Part shown: positions 8,655 to 17,100 of the stretch, piece by piece
How positions within the stretch are numbered: position 1 is the first letter of the stretch
How the letters are laid out: every line of letters begins with the position of its first letter
Source: Planctomycetota bacterium
GTDB taxonomy: Bacteria; Planctomycetota; B15-G4
Direction: 5' to 3'
Assembly: GCA_020638905.1 (NCBI GenBank)
Contig: JACKHP010000002.1
Location: 263,236 to 327,235, forward strand
Length of the DNA stretch: 64,000 bases
The notes under the pieces: model-generated
The model's database searches: none
What the model was told of the DNA's origin: nothing
The model's input: the letters and a program-made list of their open reading frames with translations, nothing else
Translations under genes and position numbers: made by a program

Positions 8655-9018
8655 TCACCCAGGAACACATAGTTGGGGGTCGATCCCGGCACCCGTACCC
8701 AGGAAGACCCAGAGCTCCCCACGCGTCTCCACCGAATCCGGCTCGTTGAGCCCGCCGACGACAAGATCGACGTAGCCATCGCTGTTCACGTCATGGCTCG
8801 TGATCTTCGAGCCGAAGTGATCGTTGGTCTTGCAGTCCGCGTCGTGCGCGGGATCCGCCACGCTCTCGCAGTCGAGCGGGAATCCGGTGGGTCCTGTGGG
8901 GTGCGGATCAGGATTGTCGAGCACGCAGTCCGCCTGACAGGCGTAGTACTCAGGGGGGGACCTGCGCGGATGTCGATGAGCACCACACGACGAGCATGGC
9001 CAGCGCCAACGGCTTCAC
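8655..9018 (-). pseudogene. short secreted FG-GAP protein, frameshifted at a 7-base homopolymer
   Basis: A GTG start at 9018 with GGAGAAGAG upstream opens a clear signal peptide (KPLALAMLVVWCSSTSAQ). This frame stops after 22 codons, straight after a run of seven C on the coding strand (8953-8959). One base shifted, the reading continues as EYYACQADCVLDNPDPHP and into an FG-GAP/VCBS-like unit (SKITSHDVNSDGYVDLVVGG), ending at 8655. Together they would make a secreted protein of about 120 residues with a single repeat, much shorter than normal for the family. The tract could be a sequencing error, a true mutation or a slippage switch. It sits 9 bp before the SBBP gene. Confidence 0.7.
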
Positions 9019-9125
9019 GATCTCTTCTCCTCGAGGTCGGTGACTTCCCCAGTCACCCGGGCTGCCCGGTACGAGCAAGGCTATGCCCGTTCCGACGAAC
9101 CGTCAAGCCAAGTGTCGGGCCTTCG

Positions 9126-9566
9126 TCAGGTCGCCCCGCCCACTCTGTAGAGCAGCACGTACACGAGCACGCCGGTGACCGAGACGTACAGCCACACGGG
9201 CAGCGTGATGCGCGCGACCTGCTTGTGGCGCGCGAGATCGCCGCGCAGCGCGGCGACGAGCAGCCAGACGATGAACGGCACCATGAGTCCGGCCAGCACG
9301 ACGTGCGGGATCAGGACCGCGAAGTAGAGCGTGCGCAGCCAGCCCTCGCCCTGGAACTTCACCGACTCGGTCGTGGCGTGGTACTGCAGGTACGAGACCA
9401 GGAAGACCGTCGAAACCGCGAACGCCGCGAGCATGAGACGCTTGTGCAGCGCCTCGTTGCGTCCGCCGCGGGCGATCGGAGGCCAACCCCTGATCGCGCA
9501 CCAACCCGCGGCGAGCAGCAGCGCCGCCGTGCCGTTCAGCAGCGCGTGCAGCGCGGGACGACTCAC
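9126..9566 (-). CDS. DUF420 membrane protein (oxidase assembly type)
   Basis: 146 residues with about four hydrophobic helices. The arrangement ALHALLNGTAALLLAAG, KRLMLAAFAVSTVFLVSYL, the YHATTESVKFQG segment and a final VWLYVSVTGVLVYVLLY matches DUF420 proteins. These often accompany SCO and haem-copper oxidase genes; CtaM of Bacillus is a characterised relative. The GTG start overlaps the stop of the SCO gene as GTGA, which decides the start. Last gene of the oxidase assembly operon. An accessory role in oxidase maturation is inferred from neighbours. Confidence 0.85.
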   Translation of the reverse strand: MSRPALHALLNGTAALLLAAGWCAIRGWPPIARGGRNEALHKRLMLAAFAVSTVFLVSYLQYHATTESVKFQGEGWLRTLYFAVLIPHVVLAGLMVPFIVWLLVAALRGDLARHKQVARITLPVWLYVSVTGVLVYVLLYRVGGAT

Positions 9567-10453
9567 TGCGCCGCGAGCGCCGCGAGCTTCTGCGCGTCGT
9601 CCTTCAGCTCGCGCAGCTTGGCCTGGTCGTTGTACGCGTAGTATCCGCGCACGCGGCCCTCGGCGTCGACGAGCGCGAAGCGTCCGCTGTGGAACATGGG
9701 CGGCATGCCGGCCACCTCGGTGCCGCGGGCGTTGACCGGCAGCTTGAAGCCGCTGTCGGCCAGGCTCTGGATGCCGTCGGACGTCCCGGTGAGCAGCCGC
9801 CACTGTTCCTTGCCGGTGCCGTACCGCTTGCGGTAGCCGGCGAGCACGCCGGGTTCGTCGTACCCGGGGTCGACGGTGATCGAGAGCAGCTTGGCGGCCA
9901 GTCCCTCGCGCGCGAGCTGCGCGAAGATCGACGACATCTCGGGACACGGACCCGAGCAGCGCGTGAAGATGAAGTCGACCACCCACACCTGGCCGCGCAT
10001 GTCGGCCCGCGTGAACGCCTTGCCGTCGTCGTCCACGAGCTCGAAGTCGGGCAGCAGACCGTGGACGGGCAGTCCCGTGCCGTCGTCGACCTGCGCCGGA
10101 CCTTCGTCGGCGCCGAAGAACGCCGCCAGCCGGGCGACCTCGGCGTCGTCGTCGTCTTCGTCCGCCTCGTCGTCGTCGTCCCGGGACGCGGCCTTCTGGG
10201 CGGCCGCGCCGTGCTCGCCGTCGGCCAGGATCGTGCCCGACGCCGCATCGTCGAGGTGCTCCTCGGGCAGCTCGCAGCACGCGGCGGGCGCGGCCGCGTC
10301 GTCGGCCCTGGCCTCGGAGGGCTCGGCCTTCGACGTGCAGCCGGCGAGCAGCGCCGCGAGCGCGAGCGCACCCGCGACGAGCGCCGGACGCGCGCCCGCG
10401 TCGGGACGCGCCGCGGGGCGCGTGGGACCAGTCGTGCGGGAGCGCGTGCTCAT
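9563..10453 (-). CDS. SCO1/SenC family copper-chaperone lipoprotein
   Basis: 296 residues. Thioredoxin-like copper chaperone that helps assemble the CuA centre of cytochrome c oxidase. The lipobox is LLAGC with lipidated Cys at about 39, so the domain should be membrane-anchored and extracytoplasmic. A strongly acidic stretch at 91-104 (Asp/Glu run) precedes the fold. The metal site is present: TRCSGPCPEM (Cys166 and Cys170) and the distal His in PPMFHSGRF (about 255). The start overlaps the stop of the ctaB-SCO fusion as ATGA. This is the second SCO domain in the operon, the other being fused to CtaB. Confidence 0.92.
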   Translation of the reverse strand: MSTRSRTTGPTRPAARPDAGARPALVAGALALAALLAGCTSKAEPSEARADDAAAPAACCELPEEHLDDAASGTILADGEHGAAAQKAASRDDDDEADEDDDDAEVARLAAFFGADEGPAQVDDGTGLPVHGLLPDFELVDDDGKAFTRADMRGQVWVVDFIFTRCSGPCPEMSSIFAQLAREGLAAKLLSITVDPGYDEPGVLAGYRKRYGTGKEQWRLLTGTSDGIQSLADSGFKLPVNARGTEVAGMPPMFHSGRFALVDAEGRVRGYYAYNDQAKLRELKDDAQKLAALAAQ

Positions 10454-12078
10454 CGTCCGTCCTCCTCGTGGGTTGCGGTCTCGGGATGTGCGCCGGACGC
10501 ATCGCGTGCGGCGGCCAGCGCGCGCACGTCGTCGCGCAGCTCGGCGAGCTGCAGCGCGTCGGCCGGCTCGTACGTGCCGCGCACGCGACCCTCGCCGTCG
10601 ACGAGCGCGAAGCGTCCGCTGTGGAAGAGCTGCGGCAGGCCCTCGACCTCGGGCGCCTCGCCCCCCACCGGCAGGCGGAAGCCGTCGCGCGCCAGGGCCG
10701 CGATGGCCTCGGGATCGCCGGTGAGCAGGCGCCACGCGTCGTCGTCGGCCAGCGCGCCGCCCTGCCGGGCGCGGTACGCGGCGAGCGTCGCGGCGTCGTC
10801 GTGCGCGGCGTCGACGGTGATCGAGAGCAGGCGTGCGGGCAGTCCCTCGCCCGCGAGTGCGGCGTAGGACTTCGCCATGTCGACGCACTGGCCGGCGCAG
10901 CGCGTGTAGATGAAGTCGACCAGCCACACGTCGCCCAGCATGTCGCCGCGCGTGAAGGGACGTCCGTCGTCGGCGGTCAGCGCGAACTCGGGCAGCTCGC
11001 CGTACGACGGCAGCCCGCTGCCGTCGGCGGGCTGCGGCAGGACGTGGTGCACCGCGTCCGCGAGCGGCGCCGCGCGTCGGGACGGCGTGGCGCACGCGGC
11101 ACACGCCGCGTCGGTGTCGGCGTGCAGCGCGCCGGACGTCGTCGCGCCGTCCGCGCAGTGCTCGCACGCGACGCCCTCGTCGACGTCCGCGACGGCCGCC
11201 GCGGCGGGACGGCAGGCCACGTCGACGACGAGTGACGCCAGCACCAGCGGCAGGTAGAGCACCGACGCCACCACCACGCGTCGCGCGCCGCGCCGGTCGG
11301 GTTGCCGGAAGAATCCCAGCGCGGAGACGAGGAACAGCAGCCCGAGGACGAGCGCCACGAAGCCGTACAGCGCGCGCGCCTGTCCCGCCAGCACGGGCAG
11401 CGCCGAGACGAGCACCACCGACATGACCTGCATCGGCATCGTCCAGCGCAGCATGCGGTCTTCGGGGTCGTCGCCGGACAGCATGCGCAGGCCGCCCCTG
11501 CTGTACTCGTCGCGGTACATCGACGCGATGGCGAAGAAGTGCGGGAGCTGCCAGAGGAAGATCAGGCCGAAGGCCGTCCAGGCCAGCAGTCCGGGGCCGG
11601 CGAGGGGCGCCGCGGCGGCCGCGCCCACCACGAGCGGCAGCGCCCCGGGGATCGCCCCGACCCACGTGTTCGTGGACGTGCGCCGCTTGAGCGGCGTGTA
11701 GATCGCGAGGTACGTGAGCGACGCGCAGGCCAGCAGCAGCGCGGCCATCCAGCCGGCGCCGGCGATCGCGACGGCCAGGCCCGCGACCAGCGCGGTCAGT
11801 CCGAAGCCGACGACCTGGGCCGACGTGAGCGCGCCGGTCACCAGCGGACGGTTCTTCGTGCGCTCCATGCGCGCGTCGGTGTCGCGCTCGAGCCAGTGGT
11901 TGAGCGCGGTGCCGGCGGCCGAGACGAGCAGCGTGCCGAGCAGCGCCCAGGGCAGCGCGCTCCAGTCGGCGGGACGCTCGAGCGCGTAGCCCGCCGCGCA
12001 CGTGACGAGCACGAGCAGCGCGATGCGCGGACGCAGCAGCGCGGCCAGTCCCTCGCGGTCGAGCGGCGCGGCGGCCAC
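10450..12078 (-). CDS. ctaB: fusion of protohaem IX farnesyltransferase (CtaB) and an SCO domain
   Basis: 542 residues from a GTG one base after the ctaA stop. Residues 1-290 are a UbiA-type haem O synthase with many membrane helices, motif NHWLERDTDARM at 60-71 followed by RTKNRPL, and YTPLKRRTSTNTW near 127. Residues 355-520 are an SCO/SenC domain with YTRCAGQC (Cys394, Cys398) and LFHSGRF (His486). The linker (about 285-350) carries two CxxC pairs, ACEHC and AACAAC. CtaB is normally about 300 residues, so this is a real domain fusion in one uninterrupted frame. Haem O synthesis and copper delivery to the oxidase would be physically coupled. A longer ATG start inside ctaA is possible but less likely. 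Confidence 0.9.
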   Translation of the reverse strand: MAAAPLDREGLAALLRPRIALLVLVTCAAGYALERPADWSALPWALLGTLLVSAAGTALNHWLERDTDARMERTKNRPLVTGALTSAQVVGFGLTALVAGLAVAIAGAGWMAALLLACASLTYLAIYTPLKRRTSTNTWVGAIPGALPLVVGAAAAAPLAGPGLLAWTAFGLIFLWQLPHFFAIASMYRDEYSRGGLRMLSGDDPEDRMLRWTMPMQVMSVVLVSALPVLAGQARALYGFVALVLGLLFLVSALGFFRQPDRRGARRVVVASVLYLPLVLASLVVDVACRPAAAAVADVDEGVACEHCADGATTSGALHADTDAACAACATPSRRAAPLADAVHHVLPQPADGSGLPSYGELPEFALTADDGRPFTRGDMLGDVWLVDFIYTRCAGQCVDMAKSYAALAGEGLPARLLSITVDAAHDDAATLAAYRARQGGALADDDAWRLLTGDPEAIAALARDGFRLPVGGEAPEVEGLPQLFHSGRFALVDGEGRVRGTYEPADALQLAELRDDVRALAAARDASGAHPETATHEEDGR

Positions 12079-12079
12079 G

Positions 12080-13042
12080 TCAGGCCGCCTCGCCCCACGG
12101 CGCGGGCGCCGGCTCGGGAACGCCCGGCCGTTCGTCACGCGGGACGCGCGCGCAGCGCAGCGAGAACAGGAACGCGGTGGCGAGCAGGGCGGCGCCGTTG
12201 GCCACGTGCAGCGACGTCACGATCGGCTGCTTGCCCGTCCACACGACGGACGCGCCGAGCACGCCCTGGACGAACACGAGCCCCGCCAGCCACGACGCGT
12301 GGTCGAGCAGGTGCGGCAGCCGGCGCGGCACGATCAGCGCCGCGCGCCACACGAGCGCGAAGACGACGATCGCGAACGTGCGGTGCGCCATGTGGATCCA
12401 CACCAGCCGGTCGACGTGCTCGGGAAGCAACGACCCGTCGGCCGACACGGGGAAGAACGGGACGGCCAGGCCGGCCTCGTTGTGTCGCATCCACGCGCCG
12501 AGCAGGAGCTGCACGAAGATCGCGGCGACCGCGACGAGCGCGGCCCGCAAGGCGCGGGTTCGCCCGGCGCGCAGCTCCGCGAAGCGCGCCGGCGCGTCGG
12601 CGAACTCGCGCGAGCAGGCGTACGCCAGCGCGGTCACCGTGCACAGGAAGACCTGCGCCAGCGTGCCGTGCGAGGCCGAGAGCCACGGCGGCAGCTTGTA
12701 GCGCACCGTGAGACCGCCCAGCAGGCCCTGCAGGCAGACGACGCCGACGGCCGTCCACGCGAGCCGACGCACCCACGCCCGGGACTCGGTGCGTTGCGTC
12801 CACACGGCGAGCAGCACCGTGAGGAGGCCGATCGTGGCCGCGATCGTGCGGTGTCCGTGCTCGTAGAACACGCCGCCGACCATGTTCGGCCAGAGCTTGC
12901 CGTACGAGAGCGGCCAGTCGGGGACGGACAGTCCCGCCTCGCGGCTCTTGACCTCGGCGCCCGCGAACACGAGCAGCACCGTGAGCGCGGCGAGGGCCAC
13001 GCCCGATCGACGTCGCGCGACGGACGGCGTGCTGCTCCTCAT
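12080..13042 (-). CDS. ctaA: haem A synthase (COX15/CtaA)
   Basis: 320 residues, about eight membrane helices. Oxidises the haem O methyl group to give haem A for cytochrome oxidase. Characteristic pieces are SREAGLSVPDWPLSYGKLWP at the N-terminal half, the histidine motif EHGHRT (about 61-66), SASHG, HMAHR and a late SLHV, giving the paired haem-ligand histidines of the family. The next gene, ctaB-SCO, starts one base after its stop. Biosynthetic order (haem O synthase next door) supports the call. Confidence 0.93.
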   Translation of the reverse strand: MRSSTPSVARRRSGVALAALTVLLVFAGAEVKSREAGLSVPDWPLSYGKLWPNMVGGVFYEHGHRTIAATIGLLTVLLAVWTQRTESRAWVRRLAWTAVGVVCLQGLLGGLTVRYKLPPWLSASHGTLAQVFLCTVTALAYACSREFADAPARFAELRAGRTRALRAALVAVAAIFVQLLLGAWMRHNEAGLAVPFFPVSADGSLLPEHVDRLVWIHMAHRTFAIVVFALVWRAALIVPRRLPHLLDHASWLAGLVFVQGVLGASVVWTGKQPIVTSLHVANGAALLATAFLFSLRCARVPRDERPGVPEPAPAPWGEAA

Positions 13043-13103
13043 GCGGGCTTGCGCCAGCGCGCGACGCGCATCGCGAGGGACGCGCGTCGCACGCCGCGAC
13101 GGC

Positions 13104-13895
13104 TCACTTGCGCTCGAACGTGTGCTCGAGCTTGCCGTTGCCGCCCTCGACCTTCACCTTCTCGGTCGCCTCGCCGAGCACGCGGTGCCAGATCTTGACG
13201 GTGTACTCGCCGTCGGGCAGGCCCTCGGTCGAGAACGAGAAGCTGCCGTCGGCAGCGGTGGACGCGAAGAACGGGTGCTCCATCGAGAAGGCGTAGGTCA
13301 TCATCCAGGGGTGCACGTCGCACTTGATCTGGATGGCCTCCTCGGCCTTCTTGAACTCCTTCTCGACCGACCCGCCCTTCGTCGGCATGGCGGTGTTGAA
13401 CTCCTTGTTCGTGCGCGGCACCGCGTGGATGTTGTGCAGCGTGGCGTCGCTGTTGACGATCTTCAGCGTCTGCTTCTTCATGATGCCGAAGACCTGCGGG
13501 TGGTACGTGCAGCCCTCCTGGTCGAGCTCGACGGGCTCGTCGGGCGTCGCGTACTTGGCGTCGGGCGCGTCGGTCAGGAACACGAAGCAGTCGGCCAGAC
13601 CGCCCTTGTCGTCGACGTCGATGTGCGTCCGGTGCAGCCCGTCGGGATGCAGGCCGGCGCAGACCGGGTCGGCGTTCAGGTCGACCGCGTCCTCCTTCGG
13701 ACGCTCGCCCTTGAAGTGCACGACGCCCGCGACGCGACCGGCGGCCACGGGCGCGGCCTCCTTGGCGGGGACCGTGGACGTCGCCGGCTGGGCGGCGGGC
13801 GCGACGGGGGCGGCCGTGGGCTCGTCGGCGGCCAGGCTCATTCCGCCGATCACGACGGCGGCGAGGAAGGTGGACACGGTGGTCTTGCGGAGCAT
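13104..13895 (-). CDS. secreted cupredoxin-like protein with type-1 copper motif
   Basis: 263 residues. The ATG at 13895 has GAGGT upstream and starts a signal peptide (RKTTVSTFLAAVVIGGMSLA); longer in-frame starts have none. A low-complexity Ala/Pro segment (25-52) is followed by a beta-rich domain with possible copper ligands: DATLHNIHA (His154/His157) and IKCDVHPWM (Cys192, His195, Met198), the Cys-x2-His-x2-Met spacing of type-1 copper sites. The end (ADGSFSFSTEGLPDGEYTVKIWH) resembles carboxypeptidase-regulatory-like folds. As first gene of the oxidase assembly operon it may be a periplasmic electron carrier or copper donor; that role is inferred from context. Confidence 0.8.
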   Translation of the reverse strand: MLRKTTVSTFLAAVVIGGMSLAADEPTAAPVAPAAQPATSTVPAKEAAPVAAGRVAGVVHFKGERPKEDAVDLNADPVCAGLHPDGLHRTHIDVDDKGGLADCFVFLTDAPDAKYATPDEPVELDQEGCTYHPQVFGIMKKQTLKIVNSDATLHNIHAVPRTNKEFNTAMPTKGGSVEKEFKKAEEAIQIKCDVHPWMMTYAFSMEHPFFASTAADGSFSFSTEGLPDGEYTVKIWHRVLGEATEKVKVEGGNGKLEHTFERK

Positions 13896-14167
13896 GGGAG
13901 ACCTCGCGGAGGACGGAAGGAGGGCCGCGCGACTTCGCGCGGAGCCTGTCTCCGGGTGCACACTTTTCGTCCCGGGGACGGTTGCGTCGGGTAGCCTACG
14001 AAAACCTGCGGACCGAGGGGAAGGGCATGACGGTCCGGTGAGGGGCCGGGCGCCGGGGGCCACCAGGCGCGGGCGGCCAATCCGCCCAGGATCCCGACCT
14101 CCAGGTGACGTGCGGCTCCGTCCGACGGATGATGCAGCCGCTCCTGGCCGCTCGAAGGAGGTCGCCC

Positions 14168-17100
14168 ATGCGCCGCCCGTCCGCCCCGACCGCCCTGCTC
14201 GTCCTGCTCGCGCTGTTCGCCTGCGTCTCCGACGCCGACGGACCGCGCTCGAGCCTCGGCCCGGCCCCCGGCGGCACGTCCTCCCCGTCGGCGCCCACCT
14301 CGGTCCCTGGGGGCTCTCCCGCCGACGGCCAGGGCGCCTCGGCCAATCCGGCCCCGCCCCCCAGCGCCGACCTGGCGGCGCTGCACGTCGAGCACGGCGC
14401 GCTCGCGTGGGGCGCCGCCCCCGCGACCTCCGGGGGCAGGCGGCGCGCGCTGCTCGTGGGCGCCGACCGCTACCGCGACGAACCGCTGCTCGACCTGGGC
14501 AAGGTCTCTCCGCTGCTCTCCGACCTGCGGGACACGCTGCTCGACGAGCGCCTGGGCTTCGACCGCGTCTCGCTCGTGACCGGCGACCGCGTGCATCCCG
14601 ACATCGTGCAGGACGAGATCGCGTCGCTGACCGCCGACCTGTCCGGTCCCGACAACCACCTGCTCGTACTGTGGGTAGGCCACGGCTTCAACGACGGCAG
14701 CGGACGCGAGACGCTGCTCACCTACCGCAGCCGCGCCGAGACGACGTCGAGCGACCCGTCGGCGCTGCCCTACGACCAGCTCGTGGGCTGGATCGCCCAG
14801 GCGCGCACGCGCGTCGACGACGCGGGCGGCGAGCTCACCACGTCGATGCTGCTCGACGCCTGTCGCCAGGACAGCCTCGGTTCGCCGGGACGCATCCGCG
14901 ACCACGTGCCGGTGCTCGACGTCGAGGCCTTCTCGGCGCCGCTCGGCAGTCCGGCGCCCGGCGGAGCCACCACCGAGCCGCTCTGGACGCGCGCCCTGCA
15001 GCGCGCGCTGGCCGGCGCGCGCTCCGCCAAGGTCAGCCTGCTGCGCGCGCTCGAGAACGCGCGCGCCGAGGTCCTGCGGCAGTCCGGCGGACGGGTCGAG
15101 CCCGAGATCCCCACCGGCGCGCACGACGTGACGCTCGTCGACCACGACGACATCGCGCTCACCGTGCGCGTCGTCGATCGCTTCACCCAGGCCGAGATCG
15201 CGGGCGCGCAGGTGCGCCTCAACGCGCTCGAGCGCACGGCGCCGGCCACCTTCACCGGGCTCGCGCGCAGCCCCGAGGGCTACGCGCTCATGGTGCGCGC
15301 CGACGGCTACTTCTGGCGCGCCGAGACGATCCCGCTCGACCGCGCCCAGGCCGGCGGGACGCTCACCGTGCCGCTGGCGCCCGAGTTCGTGGCGCTCTCG
15401 GGTTCGGTGCGGCTCGAGGGCACGGGCGTGGCGCGCGTGGCGGTCACCGGCGGATTCCCCGGGCTGCGCGACGGTTGGCACGTCACGTCGACCGTCGTCG
15501 ACGGCTCCGGCGCGTTCCTCCTCAAGGTGCCCGCGGTCACCGGCGAACGCGCCCTCGTGATCGACGTGAACGGAGAGGAGGCCCGGCGACGCACGTTCGA
15601 CATGTCCACCATGCCCTCGTCGGTGGTCGACGTCGACGGGACGCGCGTGCGCGTGCTCGAGTTCGGCGCCAGCGTCGTCTCGGCGCGCGGCGCGGTCGAG
15701 GTCGGCGGCGGGACCCAGGCCGTCGTCGTGGGCGACCTGATCGACGTACGCTTCGACTTCGACTCGCTGGGCTCGTCCGACTTCACCGACCGCAACGGCT
15801 TCTCGTTCTACGGCACGGTGCACGTGTTCAGCGACCAGGGCGCGTACGGCAAGGCACGCCGCGACCTCGACACGCTGCTCGCGCAGGGACGCGTCGTGCC
15901 CGACGCCCGGGCACGCGCCGAGGAGCTGCGCCACGAGCTGCGCGTGGCCGACGCCATGAGCACGGCCTCCGACCTCCAGGAGACGGGCCGGCTCGACGAG
16001 GCCATCGAACAGCTCGACGTCCCCGGGCTGGTCGAGGACGGCCGCGTGCGCAGCGTGCTCGTCTCGTGGCTGCTGGCCAGCGCGCGCGGGCACCACGCCG
16101 AGCGGCGCTACGGCGACGCCGCGGCGCGCCTCGAGCGCGCGCGCGAACTCGATCCCGCGCAACCCGGTCTCGACGACCAGCTCGCGCGCGTCCACGACGA
16201 GTGGATCGGGCACTTCTACGAGCAGGCGCTGGGCGACGGCTCGTGGGACAACGTCTCGGCGCTCGTGACGGTGCTGGCCGGCAAGGGCGTCCCCGGCGTG
16301 CAGTCGTGGCGCGAACGCATCGAACGCGAAGACATCACGCCCGCCTGCCGGCGCGCGTACACCGCCGCGCTCGAACAGCTCGGCGCGGGCGCCCTCGAGG
16401 ACGCGCTCGCGTCGTTCGAGACGGCGCTGGCGTCCGGCTGCAACGAGCAGTACCGCTCGCAGATCACCCCGCAGCTCGCCGCGCTGCGCAACCAGCTCTT
16501 CGACCGGCACGTGAAGGCCGGCGCCGAGCGCGAGGCGGCCGGCGCGCTCTCCGACGCGTTGGCCGAGTACGTCGCGGCCCACGCCCTCGACCGCGTGGTG
16601 ACCGACCGCATCGCCAGCCTGCTCGCGGCGCCCGAGCTCCCGCACGACACCACGATCGACGAGCTGGCCGGCCGCTTCCGGGCCCAGGAGGACGACTGGG
16701 AGGGGCGTCGCACCGAGCGCCTGCTGGCCCTGGGCGACCTGCGCGACTACGCGCGTCTCGACGCGACGGGTGTGGACGCCGTGCGGCGCGCGGCCGAACA
16801 GCGCTGGCCCGACGTCTTCGCGCACCTGGCGTTCCTGCGCGTCGAGCGCTTCGCGTGCGGGAGCAACGCCTTCGCCGTGGCGATCTACCGCCACCCCCCG
16901 ACGGGGCTCGAGTTCGTGCTGCTGCCCGGCGGGACGTTCCTCCGCGGCAGCGGACCCGACGAGCCGGCGCGCCGCGACCACGAGAGCTCGCCCACGTCCA
17001 CCACCGTCACGCCGTTCCTGGCGGCACGCACCGAGGTCACCCGTGCGCAGTGGCGCGCCGTCATGGGCGACGACCCGTCGTGGTTCTCCGAGGCGCCGCT

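Noticed and set aside
8950..8952. Second selenocysteine UGA in the short FG-GAP gene
   Set aside because: Reading through this UGA in frame gives unrelated residues, while a one-base shift restores FG-GAP sequence, so it is a frameshift.
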